A stretch of 52,251 nt of DNA from Thauera phenolivorans (GCF_001696715.1 NZ_MBFM01000004.1:206319-258569), one strand, 5' to 3'. Counted from the first letter of the stretch, positions 21,014 through 31,423 are shown. Notes: a model not told the origin generated them from the letters alone. Made by a program: numbers and translations.

Positions 21014-22990
21014 TCAGGCGGCACGACGGCCGGCGTCCGGCTCGAAGGTCCTGACTTCCTCGATGCGTACGTCGGCGCTGACCGTGCCCGTGCGGCCGTC
21101 CTCGTACTTGACCTGGGTCTCGATGAACTGGCGGTCGCGCCCCGCGAACATCGCCTCGACCAGCACGCCGTAGCGCTCGGCGACGAAATTGCGCCTCACC
21201 TTGCGGGTGCGGGTCAGCTCGCCGTCGTCGGCGTCGAGTTCCTTGTGCAGGATCAGGAAGCGGCGGATCTGCGAGCCGCTCATCTTGGGGTCGGCGGCGA
21301 GGTCGGCGTTGACCTGCTCGATGCACTCGCGGATCAGCGCATAAACCGCCGGCTGCGAGGCGAGGTCGGTATAGCCGGCGTAGGCCATGCCCTTGCGCTC
21401 GGCCCAGTTGCCCACCGCCTCGAGCTCGATGTTGATGAAGGCGGTGACGCAGTCGCGGCCGCTGCCGAAGGCGACCGCCTCCTTGATGTACTGGAAGAAC
21501 TTGAGCTTGTTCTCGATGAAGTTGGGCGCGAACATCGAGCCGTCGGCCAGCTTGCCGACGTCCTTGGCGCGGTCGATGATCTTGAGGTGGCCGTCCTCGT
21601 CGAAGTAGCCCGCGTCGCCGGTCATGAAGTAGCCGTCGGCGTTGATTGACTCGGCGGTGGCGTCGGGTCGCTTGTAGTAGGCCTTCAGCAGCATCGGCCC
21701 CTTGACCAGGATCTCGCCGTTGTCGGCGAGCTTGACCTCGACCTCGGGCGCCGGCTTGCCGACCGAGTCGAGCTTGATTTCGCCGTCGGGCTGCAGACAG
21801 ACGTAGGCGCAGGTCTCGGTCTGGCCGTAGAACTGCTTCAGGTTGATGCCGAGCGAGCGGTAGAAGCGGAACAGGTCGGGGCCGATCGCCGCGCCGGCGG
21901 TGTAGGCGACACGGATCCGACCCATGCCGAGCACGTTTTTCAGCGGACCGTAGATCATCAGGTCGCCGATCCGGTAGTGCAGGCGGTCGACGGCGGACAC
22001 CGGCTTGCCGTCGAGGATGTCGGCGCCCACGCGGCGGGCGAGCGCCATGAAGTGCTCGAACAGCTTGCGCTTGATCGCGCCGGCGTCCTCCATGCGAATC
22101 ATCACCTGGGTGAGCAGGTTCTCGAACACCCGCGGCGGGGCGAAATAGTAGGTGGGGCCGATCTCGCGCAGGTCGGTCATCACGGTCTCGGCCGACTCGG
22201 GGCAGTTGATCGTGAAGCCGGCCACCATCGCCTGGGCGAAGGAGAACAGGTGGTCGCCCACCCAGGCCATCGGCAGGTAGGACAGTATTTCCTCGCGCTC
22301 GCTGAGGCGATCGACCCGGGTACCGCCGCGCGCGGCGGCGATGAAGGCGCCGTGGGTCTGACAGACGCCCTTCGGCTTGCCGGTGGTGCCCGAGGTGTAC
22401 AGCATCACCGAGATGTCGTCGCCCGCCCCCTTGCCGATCTCGCCGTCGAGGAAGTCCGGATGGGCGCGATCGTAGGCGCGCCCTTCCTCCTCGAGCGCGT
22501 CCAGGCTCAGGAGCATCGCCTGCCCGTAGTCGCGCATGCCACGCACGTCGTGATAGATCGCATACTCGAGCAGCGGCACCTCGTCGCGGATCTCGAGCAG
22601 CTTGTCGACCTGCTCCTGGTCCTCGACCACCGCGAAGCGGACCTCGGCATCCTGCAGGACGTAGGTCATCTCCTGCGCCACCGCGTCCTGGTACATCATC
22701 ACCGGAATGCCGCCGAGGCACTGGCAGGCGGCGACCGACCAGTACAGCCGCGGACGGTTGTCGCCGACGATCGCCAGCCGGTCGCCGCGCCGGAAGCCCC
22801 GCGCCGCCAGGCCGCAGGCGATCGCACGCACATGCTCGGCGACCTGCGCCCAGGAATAGGTCTGCCAGATGCCGTATTCCTTCTCGCGCATCGCCGGCCG
22901 TTGCGGCCGCACGCTGGCGTGATGCATCAGCAGCCGCGGAAACGTGTCCAGCGCAGCGCCGGACGCGGCCTGCCCATGAGTGTCGGCCAT
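21014..22990 (-). CDS. long-chain acyl-CoA synthetase family (AMP-forming)
   Basis: A 658-aa ANL-superfamily ligase that activates a carboxylic acid to its CoA thioester through an acyl-adenylate. The P loop is YTSGTTGKPKG (about residue 197), the A5 motif is QFYGQTETCAYVC, the A7 motif is TGDAGYFDEDGHLKIIDRAK, and the usual catalytic C-terminal lysine region is TRTRKVRRNF. It resembles FadD15/FACL-type synthetases, including a plant/animal-like long C-terminal domain. It is the first gene of the liv-ligase run; GGAGGAGGAGGGGC precedes the ATG. An operator-like repeat cluster lies ~120-150 bp upstream. Coupling of import to activation is inferred. Confidence 0.92.
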   Translation of the reverse strand: MADTHGQAASGAALDTFPRLLMHHASVRPQRPAMREKEYGIWQTYSWAQVAEHVRAIACGLAARGFRRGDRLAIVGDNRPRLYWSVAACQCLGGIPVMMYQDAVAQEMTYVLQDAEVRFAVVEDQEQVDKLLEIRDEVPLLEYAIYHDVRGMRDYGQAMLLSLDALEEEGRAYDRAHPDFLDGEIGKGAGDDISVMLYTSGTTGKPKGVCQTHGAFIAAARGGTRVDRLSEREEILSYLPMAWVGDHLFSFAQAMVAGFTINCPESAETVMTDLREIGPTYYFAPPRVFENLLTQVMIRMEDAGAIKRKLFEHFMALARRVGADILDGKPVSAVDRLHYRIGDLMIYGPLKNVLGMGRIRVAYTAGAAIGPDLFRFYRSLGINLKQFYGQTETCAYVCLQPDGEIKLDSVGKPAPEVEVKLADNGEILVKGPMLLKAYYKRPDATAESINADGYFMTGDAGYFDEDGHLKIIDRAKDVGKLADGSMFAPNFIENKLKFFQYIKEAVAFGSGRDCVTAFINIELEAVGNWAERKGMAYAGYTDLASQPAVYALIRECIEQVNADLAADPKMSGSQIRRFLILHKELDADDGELTRTRKVRRNFVAERYGVLVEAMFAGRDRQFIETQVKYEDGRTGTVSADVRIEEVRTFEPDAGRRAA

Positions 22991-23106
22991 GCCCCTCCTC
23001 CTCCAGTCCGAACCTGTCTGTCTCCATGCCCGTCGCCTGCTTGTGCTTGTGTATCGCGGCGGGAGGGGCGCCCTCGGGGGCGCACTACAGTCCTCGTGGG
23101 GAAGGA

Positions 23107-23142
23107 GTTTCGCAACTCATGTTTGCGCAACTGTTTGCGAAA
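23107..23142. promoter_or_regulatory. clustered GTTTGCG-type repeats upstream of the acyl-CoA synthetase (candidate operator)
   Basis: Three related elements are packed in 36 bp: GTTTCGCAAC (23107-23116), GTTTGCGCAAC (23121-23131) and GTTTGCGAAA (23133-23142). The outer two are near inverted copies, and the middle one contains the palindrome TTGCGCAA. The cluster is AT-rich against a GC-rich background and sits in the 203-bp gap between the hemerythrin-like gene and the synthetase, where the operon promoter must lie. A TetR- or similar regulator site is plausible, but no regulator is adjacent. Confidence 0.4.
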
Positions 23143-23193
23143 TGTAGTGAATTGTTGCAGTTGGGACGAACGGGGAGGCGGAGAGGCGGGTGC

Positions 23194-23793
23194 TCAGTCT
23201 TCCAGGTAGGGACCGACGCCGAGGCCGACCGGTGCCGGCGCGGCCGCCACGAGCTTGGCGAAGATGCGCGCGAACTCGTCCTCGCGCGCCGCGTCCCGGG
23301 TACCTTCAAGCGGGTCGGCGCCGGCGCGGAAGCCGGCCGCGGCAGCCGCCCAGTCCTCCTCGGTGAAATGCCTGACCGCCAGCGGCAGGATCTCGCGCTC
23401 CTCGAGCTGGAGATGTGCATGGTAGAAATTGCGGTAGGCCTCGAAGGCATCGACGAAGCCGTAAAACCCTCCCGGCGCACCCTCGGCGTAGGCGCACAGG
23501 GCGCGCTTCAGGCTGCGGATCCGGCCCTCGCTCTCGGCATGCTCGCGCTCCAGCGTTGCCAGCGCGGCGGCGCCCTCGGCGGTGCGCAGCTTCAACGGCG
23601 CGAACAGATAGCGGTCTTCCTTGGGATGGTGGCTTTGTTCCGGATAGGCCTCGAGGTAATGGACGAGCGCCCGCATCAGCGCGAAATCCGGCGCCAGCCG
23701 GCGGGCGCCGATCTCACCCAGGATGTAGCGGACGGCGCTCAGGATCGCTTCCAGCGATCTGTGCTCGTCCATGATGATGCGCATCGCTTCCAT
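23194..23793 (-). CDS. hemerythrin HHE-domain protein
   Basis: A 199-aa helical protein with the HHE cation-binding pattern. Potential di-iron ligands are H11 (DEHRSLEAI), H55/H56 and E59 (QSHHPKEDRYLF), H85 (EREHAESE), H125/H127 and E131/E132 (YHAHLQLEEREILPL). Such proteins bind O2 or NO or act in iron/redox sensing; nothing here fixes the role. The C-terminal ~55 residues are an Ala-rich extension. It lies downstream of the icmF terminator and upstream of the acyl-CoA synthetase, all on the minus strand, but the flanking gaps (211 and 203 bp) suggest its own transcript. Confidence 0.85.
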   Translation of the reverse strand: MEAMRIIMDEHRSLEAILSAVRYILGEIGARRLAPDFALMRALVHYLEAYPEQSHHPKEDRYLFAPLKLRTAEGAAALATLEREHAESEGRIRSLKRALCAYAEGAPGGFYGFVDAFEAYRNFYHAHLQLEEREILPLAVRHFTEEDWAAAAAGFRAGADPLEGTRDAAREDEFARIFAKLVAAAPAPVGLGVGPYLED

Positions 23794-23941
23794 TGCGTCC
23801 CCTCCTCCCGCGCCTCGCCCGCCGGCGGCTGGCGCTGGGCCAATGCGCAGCGGCGCAACCGTGCCGACCCCTTTCGAAGGCCGCCATTATCCACCCTCGG
23901 CCGTCGTTGTCACCGGGGATGGCGCGGCGATTCCGCTCTCC

Positions 23942-23967
23942 AAAAGCAAAACGGCGCCGAAGCGCCG
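23942..23967 (-). terminator. intrinsic terminator of icmF
   Basis: On the minus strand a 6-bp CGGCGC/GCGCCG stem with a TTCG tetraloop (23952-23967) is followed by TTTTGCTTTT (23942-23951). It lies about 40 bases after the icmF stop. A second GC hairpin precedes it. Confidence 0.75.
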
Positions 23968-24004
23968 CCTGCCGGTGAGCGTGGGGCCGTCGCCGGCCCC
24001 GCGA

Positions 24005-27000
24005 TCACATGCTGCGCCGGTACTGGCCACCGACCTTGTAGAGCGCGTCGGTGATCTGGCCGAGCGAGCAGTAGCGCACCGCATCGACCAGCACCTCGAA
24101 CACGTTGGCGTTGTCGATGACGGCCTGCTGCAGCTTGGCCTGCCACTTGGGCGCCTCGGCCTTGTTGCGGGCGTGGAAGTCGGCGAGTCGCTTGAGCTGG
24201 CCCTGCTTCTCTTCCTCGGTCGAACGCGCCAGCTCGATCTCCTGCTGGGCTTGGCCCTTCGGGTTGAGGAAGGTGTTCACGCCGATGATCGGGTAGGAGC
24301 CGTCGTGCTTCTTGTGCTCGTAGTAGAGCGACTCCTCCTGGATCTTGCCGCGCTGGTAGCCGGTCTCCATGGCGCCGAGCACGCCGCCGCGGGAGGCGAT
24401 GGCCTCGAACTCCTTGAGTACCGCCTCTTCGACGAGGTCGGTGAGCTCCTCGATGATGAAGGCGCCCTGGTTGGGGTTCTCGTTCTTGGCCAGGCCCCAC
24501 TCGCGGTTGATGATGAGCTGGATCGCCATCGCGCGCCGCACGGACTCCTCGGTCGGCGTGGTGATCGCCTCGTCGTAGGCGTTGGTGTGCAGCGAGTTGC
24601 AGTTGTCGTAGATCGCGATCAGCGCCTGCAGCGTGGTGCGGATGTCGTTGAAGTCCATCTCCTGCGCGTGCAGCGAGCGGCCCGAGGTCTGCACGTGGTA
24701 CTTCAGCTTCTGGCTGCGCTCGTTGGCGCCGTACTTGTTCTTCATCGCCACCGCCCAGATGCGGCGGGCGACGCGGCCGATCACCGAATATTCCGGATCC
24801 ATGCCGTTGCTGAAGAAGAAGGACAGGTTGGGCGCGAAGTCGTCGATGTGCATGCCGCGCGCCAGGTACGACTCGACGTAGGTGAAGCCGTTCGACAGCG
24901 TGAAGGCGAGCTGGCTGATCGGATTCGCGCCGGCCTCGGCGATGTGATAGCCCGAGATCGACACCGAGTAGAAGTTCTGCACCTTGTTATGGACGAAGTA
25001 CTCCTGGATGTCGCCCATCATCTTGAGTGCGAACTCGGTGCTGAAGATGCAGGTGTTCTGGCCCTGGTCTTCCTTCAGGATGTCGGCCTGCACCGTGCCG
25101 CGAACGGTCGACAGCGTCCATGCCTTGATCTTGGCGTACTCGTCCTCGGTCGGATCGCGGCCGTTGTCGGCCTTGAACTTGGCGATCTGCTGGTCGAGCG
25201 CGGTATTGAAGAAGAAGGCGAGGATGATCGGCGCCGGGCCGTTGATCGTCATCGACACCGAGGTGGTCGGCGCGCACAGGTCGAAGCCGTCGTACAACAC
25301 CTTCATGTCGTCGAGCGTGGCGATCGACACGCCCGAGTTGCCGATCTTGCCGTAGATGTCCGGACGCAGGTCGGGGTCGCAGCCGTACAGCGTGACCGAG
25401 TCGAAGGCGGTCGACAGGCGGTGCGCCGGCATGCCCTCGGACACCTTCTTGAAGCGGCGGTTGGTACGGAAGGCGTCACCCTCGCCCGCGAACATGCGGG
25501 TGGGGTCCTCGCCCTCGCGCTTGAAGGCGAACACGCCGGCGGTGTAGGGGAAGGAGCCGGGGACGTTCTCCTTCATCAGGAACTTGAGGGTCTCGCCCTC
25601 GTCCTCGAAGTTCGGCAGCGCCACCTTGCGGATCTTGCTGCCCGACAGCGACTGGCTCGTAAGCTGGGTGCGGATCTCCTTGTCACGGATCTTCACCACG
25701 TACTCGTCAGCGGCGTAGAGCGCCTTCTCGGTCGGCCACTGCTCGAGGAGCTTCTTCGCCACCGGGGTCAGCTCGCCGTCCTTCCAGTTGATCAGCTCAT
25801 CGAAGTTCTGTGCAGGCTTGCCGCACTGCTCGAACAAGCCCTTGGCGATCCTCAGCGACTGGCGCTCGCGGGCGACGCGGGCCTGCTGCTCGATGTGCTT
25901 GTGATAGCCGCGCACGGCGTCGGCGATCTCGGCGAGGTAACGGGTGCGGTCGGCGGGGACGATGGCGCGCCCTTCCGAGGAGGCCCTGACCTTCGCCGCC
26001 GGCAGCTTGCTCTTGGCGACCTTCAGGCCCTTGCCCACCAGCGCGGGCAGCATCGCCTGGTAGAGCGCGGTGACGCCGTCGTCGTTGAAGCGCGCCGCCA
26101 TGGTGCCGAACACCGGCATCTCGTCCGGGCTCTGGTTGAACAGCTCGCGGTTGCGCTGGTACTGCTTGGCCACGTCGCGCAGCGCGTCCTGCGCGCCCTT
26201 GCGGTCGAACTTGTTGATCGCGACGAAGTCGGCGAAGTCGAGCATGTCGATCTTCTCGAGCTGGCTCGCGGCGCCGAACTCCGGCGTCATCACGTACAGC
26301 GACAGATCGACGAAGGGCACGATCGCGGCGTTGCCCTGGCCGATGCCGGAGGTCTCGACCACCACCAGGTCGAAGCCCGCCAGCTTGCACGCGGCGATGA
26401 CCTCGGGCAGCGCGGCCGAGACTTCCGAACCGGTGTCGCGGGTGGCGAGCGAGCGCATGTAGATGTTCTCGTGCTCGATCGCGTTCATGCGGATGCGGTC
26501 GCCGAGCAGCGCGCCGCCGGTGCGCTTGCGCGAGGGATCGATGGAGACGATGGCGAGCTTGAGCTTGTCGTCCTGGTCGAGGCGGAAGCGGCGCACCAGC
26601 TCGTCGGTGAGCGAGGACTTGCCGGCGCCGCCGGTGCCGGTGATGCCGAGCGTCGGCACCTTGGTCTTGGCCGCGGCGTCGATCAAGGCCTTCCTGACGT
26701 CGTCGCCGTAGCCGCCGTTCTCGAGCGCGGTGATGATCTGCGCCAGCGCGCGGCGATCGCCGGCGGCGAGCGCCTTCAGCACCTCGGCGGCCTTCTGCGG
26801 CGCGGCCTTGGTCACGTCGACGTCGCAGCGCTCGACCACGCTGTTGATCATGCCCTGCAGGCCCATCTTGGCGCCGTCTTCGGGCGAGAAGATATGGGTG
26901 ACGCCGTATTCGTGGAGCTCCTTGATCTCGGCCGGCACGATCACGCCGCCGCCGCCGCCGAACACCTTGATGTTCTCGCCGCCGTTGGCCTTGAGCAGGT

Positions 27001-27271
27001 CGATCATGTACTTGAAGAACTCGACGTGGCCGCCCTGGTAGGAGGTGATCGCGATGCCCTGCACGTCTTCCTGGAGCGCGGCGTTGACGATCTCGCCCAC
27101 CGAGCGGTTATGGCCGAGGTGGATGACCTCGGAGCCGGTCGCTTGCAGGATGCGGCGCATGATGTTGATCGAGGCGTCGTGGCCGTCGAACAACGCGGCG
27201 GCGGTGACGAAGCGCACCTTGTTCTTGGGCTTGTAGGTTTGCAGCTTGTGGGCAACGCTCAGGTCGGTCAT
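24005..27271 (-). CDS. icmF: fused isobutyryl-CoA mutase IcmF
   Basis: A 1088-aa adenosylcobalamin enzyme that interconverts isobutyryl-CoA and n-butyryl-CoA. The order is a B12-binding domain (~20-150; [12 protein letters not shown]), a MeaB-like G-protein domain (~200-420) with Walker [10 protein letters not shown] and NKFD, and the mutase large domain (~560-1088). F594 (TRMFAGEG) and Q738 (GQNTCIF) occupy the positions that are Tyr and Arg in methylmalonyl-CoA mutase; Phe/Gln is the isobutyryl-CoA mutase pair. The start at 27269-27271 ([11 protein letters not shown]) follows GAGGGG; 102 further codons upstream overlap the divergent AraC gene and are rejected. Confidence 0.95.
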   Translation of the reverse strand: MTDLSVAHKLQTYKPKNKVRFVTAAALFDGHDASINIMRRILQATGSEVIHLGHNRSVGEIVNAALQEDVQGIAITSYQGGHVEFFKYMIDLLKANGGENIKVFGGGGGVIVPAEIKELHEYGVTHIFSPEDGAKMGLQGMINSVVERCDVDVTKAAPQKAAEVLKALAAGDRRALAQIITALENGGYGDDVRKALIDAAAKTKVPTLGITGTGGAGKSSLTDELVRRFRLDQDDKLKLAIVSIDPSRKRTGGALLGDRIRMNAIEHENIYMRSLATRDTGSEVSAALPEVIAACKLAGFDLVVVETSGIGQGNAAIVPFVDLSLYVMTPEFGAASQLEKIDMLDFADFVAINKFDRKGAQDALRDVAKQYQRNRELFNQSPDEMPVFGTMAARFNDDGVTALYQAMLPALVGKGLKVAKSKLPAAKVRASSEGRAIVPADRTRYLAEIADAVRGYHKHIEQQARVARERQSLRIAKGLFEQCGKPAQNFDELINWKDGELTPVAKKLLEQWPTEKALYAADEYVVKIRDKEIRTQLTSQSLSGSKIRKVALPNFEDEGETLKFLMKENVPGSFPYTAGVFAFKREGEDPTRMFAGEGDAFRTNRRFKKVSEGMPAHRLSTAFDSVTLYGCDPDLRPDIYGKIGNSGVSIATLDDMKVLYDGFDLCAPTTSVSMTINGPAPIILAFFFNTALDQQIAKFKADNGRDPTEDEYAKIKAWTLSTVRGTVQADILKEDQGQNTCIFSTEFALKMMGDIQEYFVHNKVQNFYSVSISGYHIAEAGANPISQLAFTLSNGFTYVESYLARGMHIDDFAPNLSFFFSNGMDPEYSVIGRVARRIWAVAMKNKYGANERSQKLKYHVQTSGRSLHAQEMDFNDIRTTLQALIAIYDNCNSLHTNAYDEAITTPTEESVRRAMAIQLIINREWGLAKNENPNQGAFIIEELTDLVEEAVLKEFEAIASRGGVLGAMETGYQRGKIQEESLYYEHKKHDGSYPIIGVNTFLNPKGQAQQEIELARSTEEEKQGQLKRLADFHARNKAEAPKWQAKLQQAVIDNANVFEVLVDAVRYCSLGQITDALYKVGGQYRRSM

Positions 27272-27371
27272 GTCGGTCTTCCCCTCGTTATTCGGTGATC
27301 GGGATGATTCTAGAGGTGTGCGCCGCGCTTGGCCATTGTCCGAGCCGACGTTGATCGTGCAAAATCCGCCA
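27272..27371. promoter_or_regulatory. icmF / araC-type divergent promoter region
   Basis: A 100-bp gap separates the two divergent start codons, so both promoters and any AraC-family site must lie here or just inside the genes. Only weak elements are visible, such as minus-strand TTGCAC followed after 17 bases by ACAATG. No clear palindrome is seen. Confidence 0.4.
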
Positions 27372-28508
27372 ATGCCCCGTGCCTCCCGCTCCATCCCGCA
27401 GCGCGCTGCGTCGCAAACACCCGCTGCCGCCGCGCCTGGTGCAGTGCCGCGCAGCCGCGCGACCGTGGCGATGGGTTTCGTCACCGGCATGCTCGCCGCG
27501 ATCCGTCGCCGCGGCCACGACCCCGCCCCGCTGCTGGCCGCCGCCGGCATCGACCTTGCAGACCCTGCCACCCGCATTCCGGTCGCGCGCTACGCCACGC
27601 TCTACAACCTGCTCGCGGCCGAGCTCGCCGACGAGGGCTTCGGCATGTTCTCGCAGAAGATGCCGCCGGGCAGCTTCGAGTTCCTGTGCCGCGGCATGCT
27701 CGGCGCCCCCACCTTGGCCGAGGCGCTGGCGCGCGCCGCGCGCTTCCTGCGCCTGGTGCTGCCCGATCTCGCGGTCGATATCGCGCGCGAGGGCGCGCGT
27801 GCCGAGCTGCGCATCGCCGAGGTCCGTCCGTTGGCCGCTGCCGACGACGATCCGGCGCGGGTGTTCGCCTTCGAATGGCTCTTGCGCCTGCTCCACGGCG
27901 TCGCCTGCTGGTTCGCGGGGCGCGGCCTCGCCCTCGACGCGGTGCAATTTCCCTATCCACGCCCCACCCATGCCGATGACTACGCGCTCGTCTACACCGA
28001 ACATTCGAGCTTCGGCGGCGGGGCCCTGGTCGCTTCCTTCCAGGCCAACCTGCTCGACCTGCCGCTGCGTCGCGACGACGCCTCGCTCGCCGGCTTCCTC
28101 GAAGGCGCCCCGGGCAAGATTTCGATGCTGTACCGGCGCGACCGCGAGATGGTGTCCCGCGTGCGCGACATCCTGCGCGCGGCCCTGCCCGCCAACACCA
28201 GCCTCGAGCAGGTCGCGGCGCAACTGCACCTTTCGCCACGCACCGTGCACCGCAGGCTGGAAGAGGAAGGCTCGGGCTTCAGAACGATCAAGGACGCCCT
28301 CCGGCGCGACATCGCGCTTGCCCGTCTGACCAAGACCCGTCAGCCGATCGCCCGGCTCGCCGCCGATCTCGGCTACGCGGACACCTCGGCCTTCTACCGC
28401 GCCTTCGTCGGCTGGTGCGGCATGTCGCCCGATCGATTCCGCAACGAACTCGCGCGCCGCGACGAGCGCACACCGCCGGCCGACGCGGGAGCCGCCCACT
28501 CTCGTTGA
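27372..28508 (+). CDS. AraC-family transcriptional regulator
   Basis: A 378-aa regulator. The N-terminal ~200 residues match the Arabinose_bd-type sensing domain found in OruR/ArgR-like AraC proteins ([45 protein letters not shown]). The C-terminal ~100 residues hold two helix-turn-helix units, with [20 protein letters not shown] and [21 protein letters not shown] start at the ATG at 27372; the frame is open earlier but would overlap icmF. Its divergent position makes icmF the likely target, perhaps in response to an acyl-CoA. Confidence 0.9.
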   Translation: MPRASRSIPQRAASQTPAAAAPGAVPRSRATVAMGFVTGMLAAIRRRGHDPAPLLAAAGIDLADPATRIPVARYATLYNLLAAELADEGFGMFSQKMPPGSFEFLCRGMLGAPTLAEALARAARFLRLVLPDLAVDIAREGARAELRIAEVRPLAAADDDPARVFAFEWLLRLLHGVACWFAGRGLALDAVQFPYPRPTHADDYALVYTEHSSFGGGALVASFQANLLDLPLRRDDASLAGFLEGAPGKISMLYRRDREMVSRVRDILRAALPANTSLEQVAAQLHLSPRTVHRRLEEEGSGFRTIKDALRRDIALARLTKTRQPIARLAADLGYADTSAFYRAFVGWCGMSPDRFRNELARRDERTPPADAGAAHSR

Positions 28509-28628
28509 CGTTAACGTCAGTTATTGCGGAGGATGGGGACCGTGCATCCGCCTCCGCTGCGGCAAAGCTGGCACACTAGGATCACGACTCTGGACCGAAC
28601 CCACCCCCGTCGGGAGACCCGCACCGCC

Positions 28629-30701
28629 ATGCCGCCCCACGCCGATCACGCCTCGCCGCCCGCGGCCGGGCAGACGCCCGAGCAGCGCCGGCGCTACGAC
28701 CTGTTGCTCGCGGGCCTCGACCTGCTCGACCAGGCGATCGCGGTGTTCGACTCCACGCCCAAGCTGGTGACCTGGAACAAGGCGATGCTGCGTCTGCTCG
28801 ACTTTCCCGAATCGATGGTCCGGGTCGGCACGCCGTTCGAGGACTTTGCCCGCTTCAACGCCGAGCGTGGCGAGTACGGCGCGGGCGACGTCGACACCCT
28901 GGTGCGCGCGCGGGTGGCAGCGGCGCGCGCCTTCCAGCCCCACTACGCCGAGCGCGCACGGCCGAACGGCAAGATCCTCGCGATCCGCGGCGTGCCCATC
29001 CCCAACCTCGGCTTCGTCTCGCTGTGGACCGACATCACCGAGCAGCGCCGCACCGAGGCCCTTATCCAGGAACAGAACGCCCTGCTCGAGGCCCGCGTCG
29101 AGGCACGCACCGCCGAGCTCCAGGCCTCCAACCAGCGCCTCGCCCAGGCCAAGGCGGAAATCGACGAGATCGCCGGTGCGTTGCGCCGCAGCGAAAACCG
29201 CCTCCAGCTGATCTTCGACTCGATCCCGGCGCTGATTGCCCATATCGACGCCGACGAGGTCTTCCATTACGCCAACCGCGCCTATGCCGACTGGTTCGGG
29301 CGCGACAAGGAGTCGCTGATCGGCCGCCCGGTGCGCGAGATCTTCGGCGAGGCGGCCTACGCCCAGATCCAGCCCCAGCTCCAGATCGCTCACCGCGGCG
29401 AGCGCGTCAGCTACGAGTACGCCCGGCGCAACGAACAGGGTCGCACGGTGCATGCGCGCAGCGTGATCGTGCCCGAGACCGACGCCGAAGGCCGCACCGC
29501 CGGCTTCTTCGTGATGTCGATCGACATCACCGAACAGAAGGCCAACCAGGCGGCGCTGGTGCAGGCGCAGAAGATGGAGGCGGTGGGTCAGCTCACCGGC
29601 GGGCTCGCACACGACTTCAACAACCTGCTGACGATCATCATCGGCAACCTGTCGGTGCTGCGGGAGCGGCTCGGCGGCGGCGCCGGCGCCGAATACGTCG
29701 AGCCCTCGCTGCAGGCCGCCCGCCGCGGCGCCGAGCTGATCAAGCACCTGCTGACCTTTTCGCGGCGCCAGGCGCTCGAACCCAGCGCGGTCGAGGTCGG
29801 TAGCCTGGTGCAGAACCTCTCCCACCTGCTGGTGCGCACCCTGGGCGAGACGATCAGGGTGCGCCTGCGCCTGCCGCCCGAACCGCTGCACGCCCTGGTC
29901 GACCCGCACCAGCTCGAGAACGCCCTGCTGAACCTCGCGCTCAATGCCCGCGACGCGATGCCCGAGGGCGGCGAGCTGACGATCGGCGTCGCGCGCCGCC
30001 GCTTCGATCGCGAGCTCGCCCGCGCCGCCGAACTGGCGCCGGGCGACTATGTGCAGATCGACCTCAGCGACACCGGCTGCGGCATCCCGGCCGAGCTCCT
30101 GACGCGGGTGTTCGAGCCCTTCGTCACCACCAAGCCCTTCGGTGGCGGCAGCGGCCTCGGGCTGTCGATGGTCTATGGCTTCGTGCGCCAGTCGGGCGGC
30201 AATGTGCGCATCCAGAGCCGCCCGGGCGAGGGCACCAACGTGCGCTTCGTGCTGCCCGCCACGCCACCGCCCGCGCCGGACACCGGGCAGAGCCCGGCCC
30301 CCTCGCCGGCCGGCCGGCTGGCTGGTCTGCCGGTGCTGCTGGTGGAGGACGAACCCGCGGTGCGCAAGGTCATCCGGCTGCAGCTCACCGCGCTCGGCCA
30401 TCCGGTGCTCGAGGCCGCCAACGGGGTCGAGGCGATCGCGCTGCTGCGCGACGTCGAGGACATCGCCTTCCTGGTCAGCGACACCGTGATGCCGGGCGGC
30501 ATGGACGGCCGCGAGCTCGCCCGCCAGGCCCGCGCGCTGCGCCCGCGACTGCCGATCCTGCTGATCACCGGCTATACCAGCGAACCCACGACCGCCGACG
30601 GCATCGACGACATCCCGGTGCTGCGCAAACCTTTCGACCAGCCGGCGCTCGCCGCCGCGCTGGCGGCACTGGACACGAACGAGGACCCTGAACAGCCATG
30701 A
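28629..30701 (+). CDS. cytoplasmic PAS hybrid histidine kinase
   Basis: A 690-aa kinase without transmembrane segments. It has an N-terminal PAS region (~20-135; LLAGLDLLDQAIAVFDSTPK), a short coiled coil (~145-185), a second PAS (~190-310), HisKA with H328 in LAHDFNNLL (NtrB-type H box), HATPase with LNLALNARDAMPEGG, DTGCGIP and GSGLGLSMVYG, then a receiver (~575-685) with FLVSDTVMPGGMDG. The start is uncertain: ATGs at 28524 and 28629 are both in frame; the later fits the PAS N-terminus better. The stop overlaps the next regulator by four bases. Confidence 0.9.
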   Translation: MPPHADHASPPAAGQTPEQRRRYDLLLAGLDLLDQAIAVFDSTPKLVTWNKAMLRLLDFPESMVRVGTPFEDFARFNAERGEYGAGDVDTLVRARVAAARAFQPHYAERARPNGKILAIRGVPIPNLGFVSLWTDITEQRRTEALIQEQNALLEARVEARTAELQASNQRLAQAKAEIDEIAGALRRSENRLQLIFDSIPALIAHIDADEVFHYANRAYADWFGRDKESLIGRPVREIFGEAAYAQIQPQLQIAHRGERVSYEYARRNEQGRTVHARSVIVPETDAEGRTAGFFVMSIDITEQKANQAALVQAQKMEAVGQLTGGLAHDFNNLLTIIIGNLSVLRERLGGGAGAEYVEPSLQAARRGAELIKHLLTFSRRQALEPSAVEVGSLVQNLSHLLVRTLGETIRVRLRLPPEPLHALVDPHQLENALLNLALNARDAMPEGGELTIGVARRRFDRELARAAELAPGDYVQIDLSDTGCGIPAELLTRVFEPFVTTKPFGGGSGLGLSMVYGFVRQSGGNVRIQSRPGEGTNVRFVLPATPPPAPDTGQSPAPSPAGRLAGLPVLLVEDEPAVRKVIRLQLTALGHPVLEAANGVEAIALLRDVEDIAFLVSDTVMPGGMDGRELARQARALRPRLPILLITGYTSEPTTADGIDDIPVLRKPFDQPALAAALAALDTNEDPEQP

Positions 30702-31423
30702 GCCCGCACCGTGCCGACCCCGCCGGAGCGAGGATCTTCGTGCTCGAGGACGAGCCCGACATCGCCCGCCTGATCTGCGCCAGCCTGTCCGAGTACGGCT
30801 TCCATTGCGAACATCTCGCCACCGGCGCCCAGCTCCTCACGCGCGCACGCCAGGCCGCGCCCGAGCTGTGCATCGTCGACCTCGGCCTGCCCGACATGGA
30901 CGGCATGCAGGTGGTTCGCGAGCTGCAGGACGGCAGCCCGTGCGCGGTGCTGATCCTGACCGGCCGCAACGACGTCACCGACCGCGTGCTCGGCCTCGAG
31001 CTGGGCGCCGATGACTACATCGTCAAGCCCTTCGAGCCGCGCGAACTTGTCGCGCGGGTACGCTCGATCCTGCGCCGCTACCAGCGCGCCGCGCCCGCCG
31101 AGCCCGCCGAACGCACGATCGCGCGTTTCGCTGGCTGGAGCTTCGACACCGGCCGCCACGCGCTCACCGCACCCGACGGCCGGGAGATCGCGCTTTCGGC
31201 CGCCGAGGCCGGGTTGCTGGCGACCATGCTGCGGCGGCCGAACAAGATCCTGTCGCGCGAGCAGTTGCTCGGCGAGCGCGATGTCGACCCCTTCGACCGC
31301 AGCATCGACGTGCGCATCTCCCGCCTGCGCCGCAAGCTTGACGACGACCCGCACAACCCACGACTGATCAAGACGGTATACGGCGCGGGCTACCTGCTGT
31401 CGGCGCAGGTCGGGTGGGAATGA
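30698..31423 (+). CDS. OmpR/PhoB-family response regulator
   Basis: A 241-aa regulator: receiver domain (~12-125) with E17/D18, phospho-acceptor D61 (CIVDLGLPDMDG), T/K signature ILTGRND and DDYIVKPF; then a winged-helix DNA-binding domain (~140-238) ending TVYGAGYLLSAQVG. Its ATG overlaps the hybrid kinase stop, so the two form a coupled pair. No separate HPt protein is visible, so how the hybrid receiver relays to this regulator is open. Target genes are unknown; the next gene on the same strand is the epimerase-like gene. Confidence 0.93.
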   Translation: MSPHRADPAGARIFVLEDEPDIARLICASLSEYGFHCEHLATGAQLLTRARQAAPELCIVDLGLPDMDGMQVVRELQDGSPCAVLILTGRNDVTDRVLGLELGADDYIVKPFEPRELVARVRSILRRYQRAAPAEPAERTIARFAGWSFDTGRHALTAPDGREIALSAAEAGLLATMLRRPNKILSREQLLGERDVDPFDRSIDVRISRLRRKLDDDPHNPRLIKTVYGAGYLLSAQVGWE

